Source of the DNA: JASGCP01 sp965263285
Lineage (GTDB): Bacteria > Bacteroidota > Bacteroidia > Chitinophagales > Chitinophagaceae
DNA: 64,000 bases
Reading direction: 5' to 3'
NCBI GenBank assembly: GCA_965263285.1
Contig: CBDHHD010000016.1
Coordinates: 868,001-932,000, forward strand
Of the stretch, positions 24,942 to 34,373 are shown piece after piece (the stretch's first letter is position 1; the number at the start of each line of letters is the position of its first letter). The position numbers and the translations under genes were made by a program. The notes under the pieces were generated by a model, which did no database searches, was not told the DNA's origin, and was given only the letters and a program-made list of their open reading frames with translations.

Positions 24942-27900
24942 TATTACATCGATATTTGTAATTGGTGCAGGTCCCATTATTATAGGACAAGCTTGCGAAT
25001 TTGATTATTCAGGTACACAAGCATGTAAAGCTTTAAAAGAAGAAGGATACCGTGTTATCTTAGTCAATTCTAATCCTGCTACAATTATGACAGACCCTTC
25101 TATTGTAGATGCTACATATATTGAACCCATCACATTAGAGATCATAGAAAAAATAATAGAAAAAGAAAAACCAGATGCTGTTTTACCTACGGTAGGGGGG
25201 CAAACAGCTTTAAACATGGGAATTTTATTAGAGACGTCAGGAATTTTAAAAAAACATAATATGATCATGCTGGGAGCAACAGCTGATGTGATTCAAAAAG
25301 CAGAAAGCAGAGAGTTATTTAATCAAGCCATGCATCGTATTGGATTAGAAGTGCCTCATAACAAAGTAGTAAAAAAAATATCTGATGCAAAAAAATTTAT
25401 TAAAAAAATTGGATTGCCCGCTGTTATTCGCCCCTCTCTTACCTTAGGTGGCACAGGTGGTGGTATTGCCTATACCATGAAAGATTTTGAGAAATTGGTT
25501 GCTTACGGACTATCTATGTCCCCTATTCACGAGATATTGATTGATGAGTCTTTAGTAGGATGGAAGGAGTTTGAAATGGAAGTAGTGAGAGATACAAAAG
25601 ATAATGCTATTATTATTTGCTCTATTGAAAATATTGACCCTATGGGTGTTCACACAGGAGATAGTATTACAGTAGCCCCAGCCCTTACTCTTACCGATAA
25701 AGAATATCAGCGTATGCGAGATGCTTCTATTGCTATCTTAAGAGAAATTGGAGTAGAAACAGGCGGCTCAAATGTACAATTTGCTATTCACCCTACTACA
25801 GGTAAAATGGTGGTAATTGAAATGAATCCACGCGTATCTAGATCATCGGCACTCGCTTCTAAAGTAACAGGATTCCCTATTGCAAAGATCGCTGCTAAAT
25901 TAGCTGTTGGCTATACCCTAGATGAATTACAAAATGATATTACCAAAACAACTCCTGCCTCATTCGAACCGGCCATAGATTATGTAGTAATAAAAATTCC
26001 ACGATTTGACTTTGAAAAATTTGGACTATATAATACAGAGCTCTCTACTTCTATGAAATCAGTAGGGGAAATAATGGCTATTGGACGATCCTTTGCTGAA
26101 GCGCTTCAAAAAGGATTTTGCTCTCTCGAAATAGGACTCAATGGACTCAATGAGCAAGCTATTCCTCTTGCTACTGGCAAAGAAACCAAAAAACAAAAAT
26201 TAGCATTACTAAAAAAATCGCTTACAAAACAATATGACAATAAACTCCTTCTTATTGCTGATGCTATTAGAGCCGGCATTTCAATAAAAGAAATTATACA
26301 ATTATCTAAATTCGATCCATGGTTTGTAAAACAAATAGAATCAATTGTCATAATAGAAAAACAATTAAAAAGAAGTGGGGTTCCTAAAACAAAAGCCGAC
26401 TTATTTTTAATTAAATCAATGGGTTTTAGCGATAGTCGTATTGCCTTCTTAACAAAAAAAGACCCACAAAAGATTTATGAATTAAGAAAAAAATACGACA
26501 TATATCCTATTTATAAAAAAGTAGACACTTGTGCGGCCGAATTCCAATCCTTCACTTCTTATCTTTATAGTACATACGAATTTACTAATTATTATGGAAA
26601 TGACAATATTAAAAAGTTGCAATGTGAATCAAATCCAAGTAATAGGGAAAAAGTAATTATTATTGGAGGAGGTCCTAATCGTATTGGGCAAGGTATCGAA
26701 TTTGATTACACTTGTGTACATAGCGTATACACGCTCCGAAAAAAAGGTATTGAAACTATTATGCTCAATTGTAACCCAGAAACTGTTTCAACAGATTATG
26801 ATACAGCCGACAAATTGTATTTCGAACCTCTTTACTTTGAGCATGTACTAGAGATATGTAGAATAGAAATAAAAAATGGCAAACTCATGGGTGTGATTGT
26901 ACAAAATGGAGGACAAACACCTTTAAAATTAGCTAAATATCTTGTTGCAAATCATATTCCTATTTTAGGTACATCATTTAATGATATTGACCTCGCAGAA
27001 AATAGAGATAAATTTAGAAATTTGTTATATAAATTACAATTGTCCCAAGCTCCTAATAATGTTCAATATAAAGTAAAAGACATAGCTAAAGGCATAAAAG
27101 AAATAGGATACCCCGTTGTAATACGACCATCTAATGTATTAGGAGGTAGAGCAATGGCTATTTTATATAACGATGAAGAATTTAATACATACATTCGATA
27201 TAACGAATCGTTACTATTAGATGGCCCTATATTAATTGATAAATTTTTAGATAATGCTAAAGAATTAGATGTTGATATTATTAGAGATGCTCAAGGAAAT
27301 ATATATATAGCAGGTATTATGGAGCATGTAGAAAAAGCAGGTATTCATTCAGGAGACTCTGCTTGTTGTATTCCTAGTGATACCTTTTCTCCTTTTTTAT
27401 TACAACAAGTGATTCTTACAAGCAAAAAAATTGCCAATGCTTTAAATATTATAGGATTTTTGAACATACAATATGCTATTAAAAATGAACAACTCTTTGT
27501 TATTGAAGCTAATTCACGCGCATCAAGAACTGTTCCTTTTATATCAAAAGCTACTGCTACTAATGTTGTAAAATGGGCTACTCTTGCCATGATAGGCGAC
27601 TCTATAGGAGATAGATTGCAAGAGAGGCATTTGTTATTTTACGCATTTAAAGAATGCGTATTCCCCTTTGCACGCTTCAATAATGTAGATACCCTTTTAG
27701 GTCCCGAAATGAAATCCACAGGCGAAGTGATGGGGATTGATAAAAATATATATCTTGCCTTTGCCAAAAGCCAAATGGCAGCGTATAACTTCCCTACTAA
27801 TACAATAAAAAATATATTATTATGTGCTTCCTCTGCTGATAGCATTATCCCTATTTTACCTGCTATTAAATTACTTTTGTCATTTGGTTGTATAATATGG

Positions 27901-28212
27901 GCTTTATCTGAACTATCAAATACATTGTCTTCATTCCCTATACATTATTTTTCTATTGATTCTACAAAAGAAAAAAAAATACCTTCTTTTAAAGAACTAT
28001 CTATTCAATTCGATTTTGCCATTATGATTGCAGAACAAAGCTTTAACACTTTTGTAATGGCTACACGAGATATTAGATATCAAATTTTATATAACCGCAC
28101 TCCTTGCTGTACAACTGTTGATGCAACTGTGCTTATGGTACATGCTATTATAGAAAGAAATAAAAATGAACTTACTGTTTCTTCATTACAAGAACTCTAT
28201 GTAGTGAAGTAG
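24925..28212 (+). CDS. carB: Carbamoyl-phosphate synthase large subunit
   Basis: It makes carbamoyl phosphate from bicarbonate, ammonia and two ATP. At 1,095 residues it contains the full duplicated architecture: first ATP-grasp half (IGAGPIIIGQACEFDYSGTQACKAL, then RPSLTLGGTGGGIAY and EMNPRVSRSSALASK), oligomerisation region, second ATP-grasp half (IGGGPNRIGQGIEFDYTCVHS, RPSNVLGGRAM and EANSRASRTVPF), and a C-terminal MGS-like allosteric domain. The second half is somewhat more diverged than the first. The start overlaps the carA end. Confidence 0.97.
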   Translation: MPRRNDITSIFVIGAGPIIIGQACEFDYSGTQACKALKEEGYRVILVNSNPATIMTDPSIVDATYIEPITLEIIEKIIEKEKPDAVLPTVGGQTALNMGILLETSGILKKHNMIMLGATADVIQKAESRELFNQAMHRIGLEVPHNKVVKKISDAKKFIKKIGLPAVIRPSLTLGGTGGGIAYTMKDFEKLVAYGLSMSPIHEILIDESLVGWKEFEMEVVRDTKDNAIIICSIENIDPMGVHTGDSITVAPALTLTDKEYQRMRDASIAILREIGVETGGSNVQFAIHPTTGKMVVIEMNPRVSRSSALASKVTGFPIAKIAAKLAVGYTLDELQNDITKTTPASFEPAIDYVVIKIPRFDFEKFGLYNTELSTSMKSVGEIMAIGRSFAEALQKGFCSLEIGLNGLNEQAIPLATGKETKKQKLALLKKSLTKQYDNKLLLIADAIRAGISIKEIIQLSKFDPWFVKQIESIVIIEKQLKRSGVPKTKADLFLIKSMGFSDSRIAFLTKKDPQKIYELRKKYDIYPIYKKVDTCAAEFQSFTSYLYSTYEFTNYYGNDNIKKLQCESNPSNREKVIIIGGGPNRIGQGIEFDYTCVHSVYTLRKKGIETIMLNCNPETVSTDYDTADKLYFEPLYFEHVLEICRIEIKNGKLMGVIVQNGGQTPLKLAKYLVANHIPILGTSFNDIDLAENRDKFRNLLYKLQLSQAPNNVQYKVKDIAKGIKEIGYPVVIRPSNVLGGRAMAILYNDEEFNTYIRYNESLLLDGPILIDKFLDNAKELDVDIIRDAQGNIYIAGIMEHVEKAGIHSGDSACCIPSDTFSPFLLQQVILTSKKIANALNIIGFLNIQYAIKNEQLFVIEANSRASRTVPFISKATATNVVKWATLAMIGDSIGDRLQERHLLFYAFKECVFPFARFNNVDTLLGPEMKSTGEVMGIDKNIYLAFAKSQMAAYNFPTNTIKNILLCASSADSIIPILPAIKLLLSFGCIIWALSELSNTLSSFPIHYFSIDSTKEKKIPSFKELSIQFDFAIMIAEQSFNTFVMATRDIRYQILYNRTPCCTTVDATVLMVHAIIERNKNELTVSSLQELYVVK

Positions 28213-28260
28213 ATAGTTTTCTAATTAATTTATCTGGCTAAAAAAGAGTATAAAAAAATA

Positions 28261-28935
28261 TTATAGTAGCATATCAATTGGGGTATATGTATAAGCAATA
28301 CAAGTATCAAAAAAGAAAGTAAAATAAACATCAAGAGGATACATGAGTTTATGCTTTTTAAACCATACTTGCGCAATACCATTTGTGTTATCTAATAGTT
28401 TCACTTTATTAATCTCAATCATACGAATAAAATTAACCCCTCTTTTTCCATACCATTTATAAACCGTCTCTTTAATACTCCAAGCTAGTGTAGCTTCTTT
28501 AGAAGTAAATTCATTTGATAATCCCTGCAGTATTTCTCTTTCTTTATTTGAAATAAATTTATTATATACTCGCATTGTTTTATCAGAAATTACTTCAATA
28601 TCTACCCCTACTTCAAAATGACGACTTAATAAAAATGCCACCCAATTATGTGTATGAGATAAGGAAAAACGCATATCATAATTCACTAAGTAAGGCTTAT
28701 AATTGCTTTCTTGTTTAATATCATTTTTAATATCAATTGCAGGCAAATGATGTTTTATCAACATTCTACTTGCAACATATTGTAGCTTTTTTTGAGGGTG
28801 GCGAATATATTTAGGTATAGTAATAGCGTTAGCCGAAGCCTGATGTAACTCATCTCCTGTGATTTGCCATATTCCAAGCTCTAATGTTTCTAAAGATGTC
28901 GCAACTGGAATAGTATTTTTTAAAAAAAGAGGCAT
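28261..28935 (-). CDS. 4'-phosphopantetheinyl transferase (Sfp type)
   Basis: A 224-residue enzyme that transfers the phosphopantetheine arm from CoA to carrier proteins. Family motifs are visible: RFSLSHTHNWVAFLLS, GVDIEVIS (Mg-binding Asp and Glu) and WSIKETVYKWYGKRGVNF. The length is of the Sfp/EntD-like group and not the short AcpS group. It is convergent with carB, 48 bases away; no polyketide or peptide synthase is nearby, so the target is probably fatty-acid ACP. Confidence 0.92.
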   Translation of the reverse strand: MPLFLKNTIPVATSLETLELGIWQITGDELHQASANAITIPKYIRHPQKKLQYVASRMLIKHHLPAIDIKNDIKQESNYKPYLVNYDMRFSLSHTHNWVAFLLSRHFEVGVDIEVISDKTMRVYNKFISNKEREILQGLSNEFTSKEATLAWSIKETVYKWYGKRGVNFIRMIEINKVKLLDNTNGIAQVWFKKHKLMYPLDVYFTFFFDTCIAYTYTPIDMLL

Positions 28936-29422
28936 GTTTAATAATATCTATAAGTATACATCTATCCCATACAAAACTATCTGCAAAACTAATCATAATA
29001 TACTATTTTTAAGGTTAAAATAAGAATGAGGAGCTAAATTCAATTTGACTCTCAATATTAATTCATACATCGTAATATGTTTTATTATATGTAAGCATTA
29101 AACTCGATGAATTAGAAAAATAGTATTAAAATCTTATTCTATTCTATAACTATCAATTAAAACTTGAACTCAAATGAATATGTATAGAATTATGAATGCT
29201 TAATTATGTTAAACCGTTTTTTATTTAATTGTAACTATTTATTCTTCATTTTTGAAATCCATAGTAGTTATTAGTTTGCGTAATATTAATTTGAAAATTC
29301 TCCTTATCTGTTTTTGTTATAATTACACTATCAAAACCTAATCTATCTAACTTTTCAATTGTTGCCAACTCTCCTTCTTTAAGTTGTAGCACCTTTCTTA
29401 AAAGCCAGTCAGCTAAGGGAGT
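28936..29422. other. Intergenic region ending in a truncated unknown gene
   Basis: From 28936 to about 29245 nothing coding is seen. At 29246-29422 the minus strand holds an open frame of 58 codons cut off by the IS256 end at 29423 (listed separately). Confidence 0.5.
29246..29422 (-). pseudogene. C-terminal remnant of an unidentified protein
   Basis: The frame reads inward from the IS256 terminal repeat: LADWLLRKVLQLKEGE, ATIEKLDRLGFDSVIITKTD, then NYYGFQK and a TGA at 29246-29248. It has a natural amino-acid composition and no start codon, as expected for the 3' end of a gene whose body was lost by IS insertion. I do not recognise the family. It does not look like the C-terminus of Cas12a or of Cas1, Cas2 or Cas4. 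Confidence 0.45.
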
Positions 29423-30530
29423 ATAAAAAAGATTGTGTAAATAGAAATACTATTTTTGGGTTCACTTTGGTAGGGCTCCGCCCTCCCTTCGTTCCCCAAA
29501 AATAGTATTTCATTATTTTTTTTCCCTATTTTATTTACTTAAAAATTTACATATTATGCTAACAGAAAACAACAGCACAGAATCATCGAAAATTTCAAAT
29601 GATTTCTTTAAAGATTGCAAAACATTATCAGATTTTGATAAGTTATTTGCTAACTTATTTAAACAAGGAGTTGAAGCTCTTTTACAGGGCGAACTAGATT
29701 ACCATCTAGGATATAATAAAAATAAAAAACGACAAATAGAACAAAAAAATAGTCGTAATGGTTATTATGACAAAACGGTTAAAACAGAAAATTTAGGCAA
29801 TATACTTTTATCTATTCCCAGAGATAGAAATGCATCTTTTGAACCTCAAATTATTCCAAAAGGGCAACGCATGTCTAACCGTATTGAAGATCTTGTGGTA
29901 TCCATGTATGGCAAGGGACTTACAACAAGTGATATTAGCGAGTTAATAAAAGATTCTTATGGGGTAGAATTGAGTGGAACAACCATATCAAATATTACAA
30001 ATAGAGTATTAGAAAGTATAAAAGAATGGCAAAATAGACCGCTAGACCCTATTTATATGGTTTTTTGGATGGATGGCATTAGATTAAGAATTCGTCAAGA
30101 TGGACAATATAGTCATCAGTGCGCCTATATTATTATTGGCTTAAAAACAGACGGAACAAAAGAAGTATTAGGCATTTGGATAAGCGAAACCGAATCAGCC
30201 AGCTTTTGGCTAAAGGTGCTTACAGACCTAAAAGCAAGAGGTGTACAAGATGTATGCATAAGTTGCTCTGATAACTTAACTGGCCTTACAGAAGCTATAC
30301 AAACAGTATTCCCTAAGGTTTTAACTCAACTTTGTATTGTACATTAAATTAGAAATTCTTGCAAACATGTATCCTATAAAGACAGAAAAGAATTTTGTAA
30401 GGAGCTTAAAAATATATATGGCGCTGTGAGTAAAGACATGGCGACACAAGCATTGGATAATTTTGAAAAAAAATGGAACCTAAAATATGAATACGCTATT
30501 AAATCATGGAAAGAAAATTGGGAGCATTTA
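29423..30530 (+). mobile_element. IS256-family copy 3, truncated
   Basis: It starts with ATAAAAAAGATTGTGTAA, contains the same hairpin around AGGGCTCCGCCCT, then the transposase. The element is cut at GGGAGCATTTAAC, within the transposase, where an IS1634-family element begins. The remaining third and right terminal repeat are absent. Confidence 0.85.
29556..30530 (+). pseudogene. IS256-family transposase, nonsense-mutated and truncated
   Basis: The protein starts MLTENNSTESS and is nearly identical to the intact transposase at 6024-7259. After LCIVH at 30346 a TAA replaces CAA (HQIRN in the intact copy), and homology continues in the same frame to WENWEHL at about 30530, where it is cut by the IS1634 element. 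It shares the SKDMATQ variant with the partial copy at 5006-5989. Confidence 0.9.
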
Positions 30531-30674
30531 ACGGATGTTCCTTTGTTAAAATGTGTTAAAAAAATACGCAAATGCTTTATTATCAAATAGTTGTGTTATG
30601 TATCGTTTAAAAAATATGTTAAATGTACCTGCGACTTTAACTATAATTTAACTTTTATAATCAATAAAATAAAC

Positions 30675-30682
30675 TATATTTG
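30675..30682 (+). promoter_or_regulatory. -7 box for the IS1634 transposase
   Basis: TATATTTG fits TAnnTTTG and lies 23 bases before the ATG at 30706. Confidence 0.5.
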
Positions 30683-30705
30683 CTTTTTTTAATGTAGATA
30701 TTTTT

Positions 30706-32328
30706 ATGTATATACAAGAATCCAGGCGCAAAAAGGGTAATAAAATTTATAAGACTGTCTATTTAACAGAATCGTATAGAGAAGGGAATAAGGTTCGTAA
30801 AAAATATGTAGCTAATTTAACACATTGCCCTGATCCTATTGTTGCTCTTATAAAAGATTATTTAAAAAAGAATAAAGACACCGAGCAGCATATTGACCAT
30901 ATTCTTAATAGTGTTGTTGAGAATAGTGGGCAAATTATTCAGGGGAAATCTGTTGGGGGTAGTTTTTGTGTTTTAGAAATTGTTAAGAGGCTAGGTATTG
31001 AAGCGTCTTTAGGGAAAGATATCCGCCAATCTACATTAGCCTTGTTTCAAATAATTGGCAGAGAGCTTAATCAAAGATCAAGATTATATTTGGCTAAAGA
31101 ATGGGTAAAAATAAATGATGCAAACAGTCTCCTTTCTCTTGATAAATTTAATGAGGATGATTTATATGAAAATTTAGACTGGTTAAGTAAAAATCAAGAA
31201 AAGATAGAGCAAAGACTATTTAATATTCGACATAAAGGCAAGGATGTACCTACCTTATATTTATACGATGTTACTTCTGTGTATTTTGAAGGGGAGAAAA
31301 ACGAGTTGGCTACCTTTGGTTATAATAGAGACAAAAAAAGAGGGAAGATGCAAATCGTTGTTGGATTGCTTTGTGACGACGCAGGCTATCCTGTTAGTGT
31401 TCAAGTGTTTAAAGGTAATACGAATGATACCAAAACAGTATCTGACCAATTTAATAAATTGAAGGATAATTTTGGGGTTAAGAATGTGGTAATGGTGGGA
31501 GATAAAGGGATGCTTAAGAAAAATGGGATTGAAGAGATAAAAGATTTAAATTGGCATTATATAACCTCTATTACGAGTCCCGAAATAGAGACATTATTAA
31601 AAGACAATATAATACAAATAGGTTTATTTGATGAGGACTTAACTGAAGTTATCTATAAAGAAGAGAGATTATTATTAAGAAGAAATCCTTATCGTGCTGC
31701 AGAGGTTCAAGCTAATAGGAATAGTATGATAAACAAAATACGAGAACTCATTGAAAAAGCAAACAAACATTTATTAGAACATCCCTATGCGAAGACAGAG
31801 ACTATGACAAAGAAAATTCAAGATAAAATAAGTAAATATAAGGCTACAGAATATATAGAAATAAAACAGCAGGATCGTGTTTTTAGTATCATGATAAATC
31901 AAGAGCAATGGGCAGAAAAAAGCAAATTAGATGGTTGTTATGTTATTAAAACGAATGTAAATGAAAGAGATGGGGATAAGGAATATATACATCAAAAGTA
32001 CAAAGATGTAGCCTTGGTAGAGCAAGCATTTAGAACTTTTAAACAAAGCTTTGAAGAAATACAGCCAGTGTATGTTAGAAAAGAAAGTAGAACAAGGGGA
32101 CATGTGTTTGTATGCATGTTAGGTTATATAATAATGAAATATATATGGGACGAATGCAAAACACTTGGGCTAACACAAGCTAGTATATTAGAAAGTCTCA
32201 ATGCTATTCAATATCAAATTTATAAAAACAAAGATATTCAAATAAAGAAAGTACCTGATGTTTTCAATGAAGATCAGACCAATATTTTACATAAATTAAA
32301 AATAAAATTACATACCATGGTTTTGTAG
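30706..32328 (+). CDS. IS1634-family transposase
   Basis: An intact 540-residue DDE transposase of the IS4 superfamily. The N-terminus (MYIQESRRKKGNKIYKTVY) is the family's small DNA-binding start. Catalytic residues are suggested by LYLYDVTSVYFEGEKN (first Asp), VVMVGDKGMLKKNG (second Asp) and ALVEQAFRTFKQSF (Glu), followed by the GHVFVCMLGYIIMKY helix. It is only distantly similar to the broken IS1634-like copy at 3445-4979. With both end repeats present, this element may be active. Confidence 0.93.
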   Translation: MYIQESRRKKGNKIYKTVYLTESYREGNKVRKKYVANLTHCPDPIVALIKDYLKKNKDTEQHIDHILNSVVENSGQIIQGKSVGGSFCVLEIVKRLGIEASLGKDIRQSTLALFQIIGRELNQRSRLYLAKEWVKINDANSLLSLDKFNEDDLYENLDWLSKNQEKIEQRLFNIRHKGKDVPTLYLYDVTSVYFEGEKNELATFGYNRDKKRGKMQIVVGLLCDDAGYPVSVQVFKGNTNDTKTVSDQFNKLKDNFGVKNVVMVGDKGMLKKNGIEEIKDLNWHYITSITSPEIETLLKDNIIQIGLFDEDLTEVIYKEERLLLRRNPYRAAEVQANRNSMINKIRELIEKANKHLLEHPYAKTETMTKKIQDKISKYKATEYIEIKQQDRVFSIMINQEQWAEKSKLDGCYVIKTNVNERDGDKEYIHQKYKDVALVEQAFRTFKQSFEEIQPVYVRKESRTRGHVFVCMLGYIIMKYIWDECKTLGLTQASILESLNAIQYQIYKNKDIQIKKVPDVFNEDQTNILHKLKIKLHTMVL

Positions 32329-32417
32329 ATATTAAAAAAATAATTGATTTTTTCTGTAAAGTCAATGCTACAAAGGCATTTCACAGATTTTATCATTAAA
32401 TTTCATAGGAAGATCCG

Positions 32418-33787
32418 TTATAGACAACTACAATCATTGTAGTTTGTTAAAATATCTACAATAGTAGAAATTTTAAAGAGCTTATAGACTCCCCAATAGG
32501 AATTTGACTCTCTATTGATCTACAATAGTAGAAATTTTAAAGAGCTTATAGACATGCAGGATTGTTGATTGTCCTGTTTGAATCTACAATAGTAGAAATT
32601 TTAAAGAGCTTATAGACCCAACAGTAACAGGTGGTGGTGTTTTGGTATCTACAATAGTAGAAATTTTAAAGAGCTTATAGACTTTATCCTAACTTCAATG
32701 CCTTTCTTACATCTACAATAGTAGAAATTTTAAAGAGCTTATAGACCAATACATACAATAATTAATTTAATCAATCTACAATAGTAGAAATTTTAAAGAG
32801 CTTATAGACTATCTATCTTTATTGGCCTATTAGAAGTATCTACAATAGTAGAAATTTTAAAGAGCTTATAGACTATCGCATTTCTTATTTCTATAACATC
32901 GCATCTACAATAGTAGAAATTTTAAAGAGCTTATAGACTATCGCATTTCTTATTTCTATAACATCGCATCTACAATAGTAGAAATTTTAAAGAGCTTATA
33001 GACTTTATTACTATCGTAAAGGAGTAGTTTTAATCTACAATAGTAGAAATTTTAAAGAGCTTATAGACAAAAAGGAAAATCAATATATATCGTTAGTATC
33101 TACAATAGTAGAAATTTTAAAGAGCTTATAGACTACAATATAGACATCTCAAATTGATCATTTTCATTAGTAAATCTACAATAGTAGAAATTTTAAAGAG
33201 CTTATAGACCTATCAGCCTGTTTCTTTGCCTCTTGGTATCTACAATAGTAGAAATTTTAAAGAGCTTATAGACTATGAAAAATACGATTTTCAATTACGA
33301 TGTATCTACAATAGTAGAAATTTTAAAGAGCTTATAGACAGTTAAGATTGTCCACACGAGTATATTGATCTACAATAGTAGAAATTTTAAAGAGCTTATA
33401 GACTCGCCTTTAGGTTTTAGTTTGTTATTAAATCTACAATAGTAGAAATTTTAAAGAGCTTATAGACCAATTTTACTGCGTTCATAGGAGGAACGGATCT
33501 ACAATAGTAGAAATTTTAAAGAGCTTATAGACTTTATTGTTTGTGAGTTTTAGCAGTATGATCTACAATAGTAGAAATTTTAAAGAGCTTATAGACCCAT
33601 TTGTTTTTTGCAAGTTGCGGTAGAATCTACAATAGTAGAAATTTTAAAGAGCTTATAGACGAAACTTTGGATTTGCTACAATAGCGGATCTACAATAGTA
33701 GAAATTTTAAAGAGCTTATAGACAATAGTCTTGTAAATTATATTTTGCAAGATCTACAATAGTAGAAATTTTAAAGAGCTTATAGAC
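32418..33787 (-). CRISPR. Type V-A (Cas12a-like) CRISPR array, 21 full repeats, truncated by IS1634
   Basis: Twenty-one identical 36-bp repeats run from 32454-32489 to 33752-33787. In crRNA orientation (minus strand) the repeat starts GTCTATAAGCTC and ends AATTTCTACTATTGTAGAT, the pseudoknot-like handle of Cas12a crRNAs (stem TCTAC/GTAGA). Spacers are 27-30 bases, except one of 40 (33134-33173). Spacers 32874-32902 and 32939-32967 are identical. At the low end, a further 28-base spacer (32426-32453) is followed by only the first bases of another repeat (TTATAGAC on the plus strand, 32418-32425) and then the IS1634 end. No cas12a, cas4, cas1 or cas2 lies in the window. Confidence 0.97.
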
Positions 33788-33900
33788 CCTTAAAACAATT
33801 TGAAAAGTCTATAATTCTTTGCAAATATAGTATAATAAAGCAATTTAAGAAATTTTATTTTTTTTAAAAAACATACAAGTTACCCCCCCTTTTTTTATTA
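33788..33900 (-). promoter_or_regulatory. Probable CRISPR leader
   Basis: The AT-rich DNA upstream of the first repeat in transcription direction contains, on the minus strand, a TATATTTG box (about 33822-33829) some 35 bases before the repeat. A TTG exists only 11 bases further upstream, closer than the normal -33 spacing. Identical repeats at this end and the truncation at the other agree with this being the leader side. Confidence 0.5.
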
Positions 33901-34373
33901 AAAATTTAAATTAAAGCACAATATATTGATTATCAATTATAAAAAATGATTTAAGTGCGATAATTAATTTTCCATATAGACCGGCTTTTGCAATACAATT
34001 AGTATTAGTATTTTTTTTGTAAAACTATAGCCATTAATTTGATTTGAGTCAATGACACTTATTTAGCGAACGAGCAAAAACAGCCCTCTTTTTATGAAGC
34101 TTCTTCAATTTTTAATTGGATTTTAAAGGTGATAAAAACATCTGCAAATTATCTAATTTTTTAAAAGCCCTTTTACGCAATTTTATGAACATTACCCCGA
34201 ACAGTATCAAAAAATAAAGTCTGCAGACAAAAAGTTACAAAACTACAGCTCACTAAACTATTATTTATACTTAATTTCAACATGCAGGTACTCAACTAAA
34301 TCTATTGGATTACCTAAGCAATTATTAATAAGCAAAACATGCCTCAGTAAAAAAGTTATTATACCTTTTATAA
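33901..34373. other. Intergenic region beyond the CRISPR leader
   Basis: No cas gene or other credible gene is present. A small fragment of the hairpin repeat occurs at about 34215-34262 (ATAAAGTCTGCAGAC, then TTACAAAACTACAGCTCACT). Confidence 0.5.

Larger units (their letters stand above)
30529..32420 (+). mobile_element. Complete IS1634-family insertion sequence
   Basis: The ends TAACGGATGTTCCT (from 30529) and AGGAAGATCCGTTA (32407-32420) are inverted repeats with one mismatch. The exact outer boundary is uncertain by three or four bases because both flanks share TAAC/GTTA. There is no matching target duplication: the left flank is IS256 DNA and the right flank is CRISPR array, which implies deletion or recombination next to the element. 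Confidence 0.85.

Noticed and set aside
30374..30586. 70-codon minus-strand frame over the IS256/IS1634 junction
   Set aside because: Antisense to the transposase remnant.
33788..34373. cas genes on the leader side of the array
   Set aside because: No frame of meaningful length; the next gene is a SusD. The array is orphan within this window.
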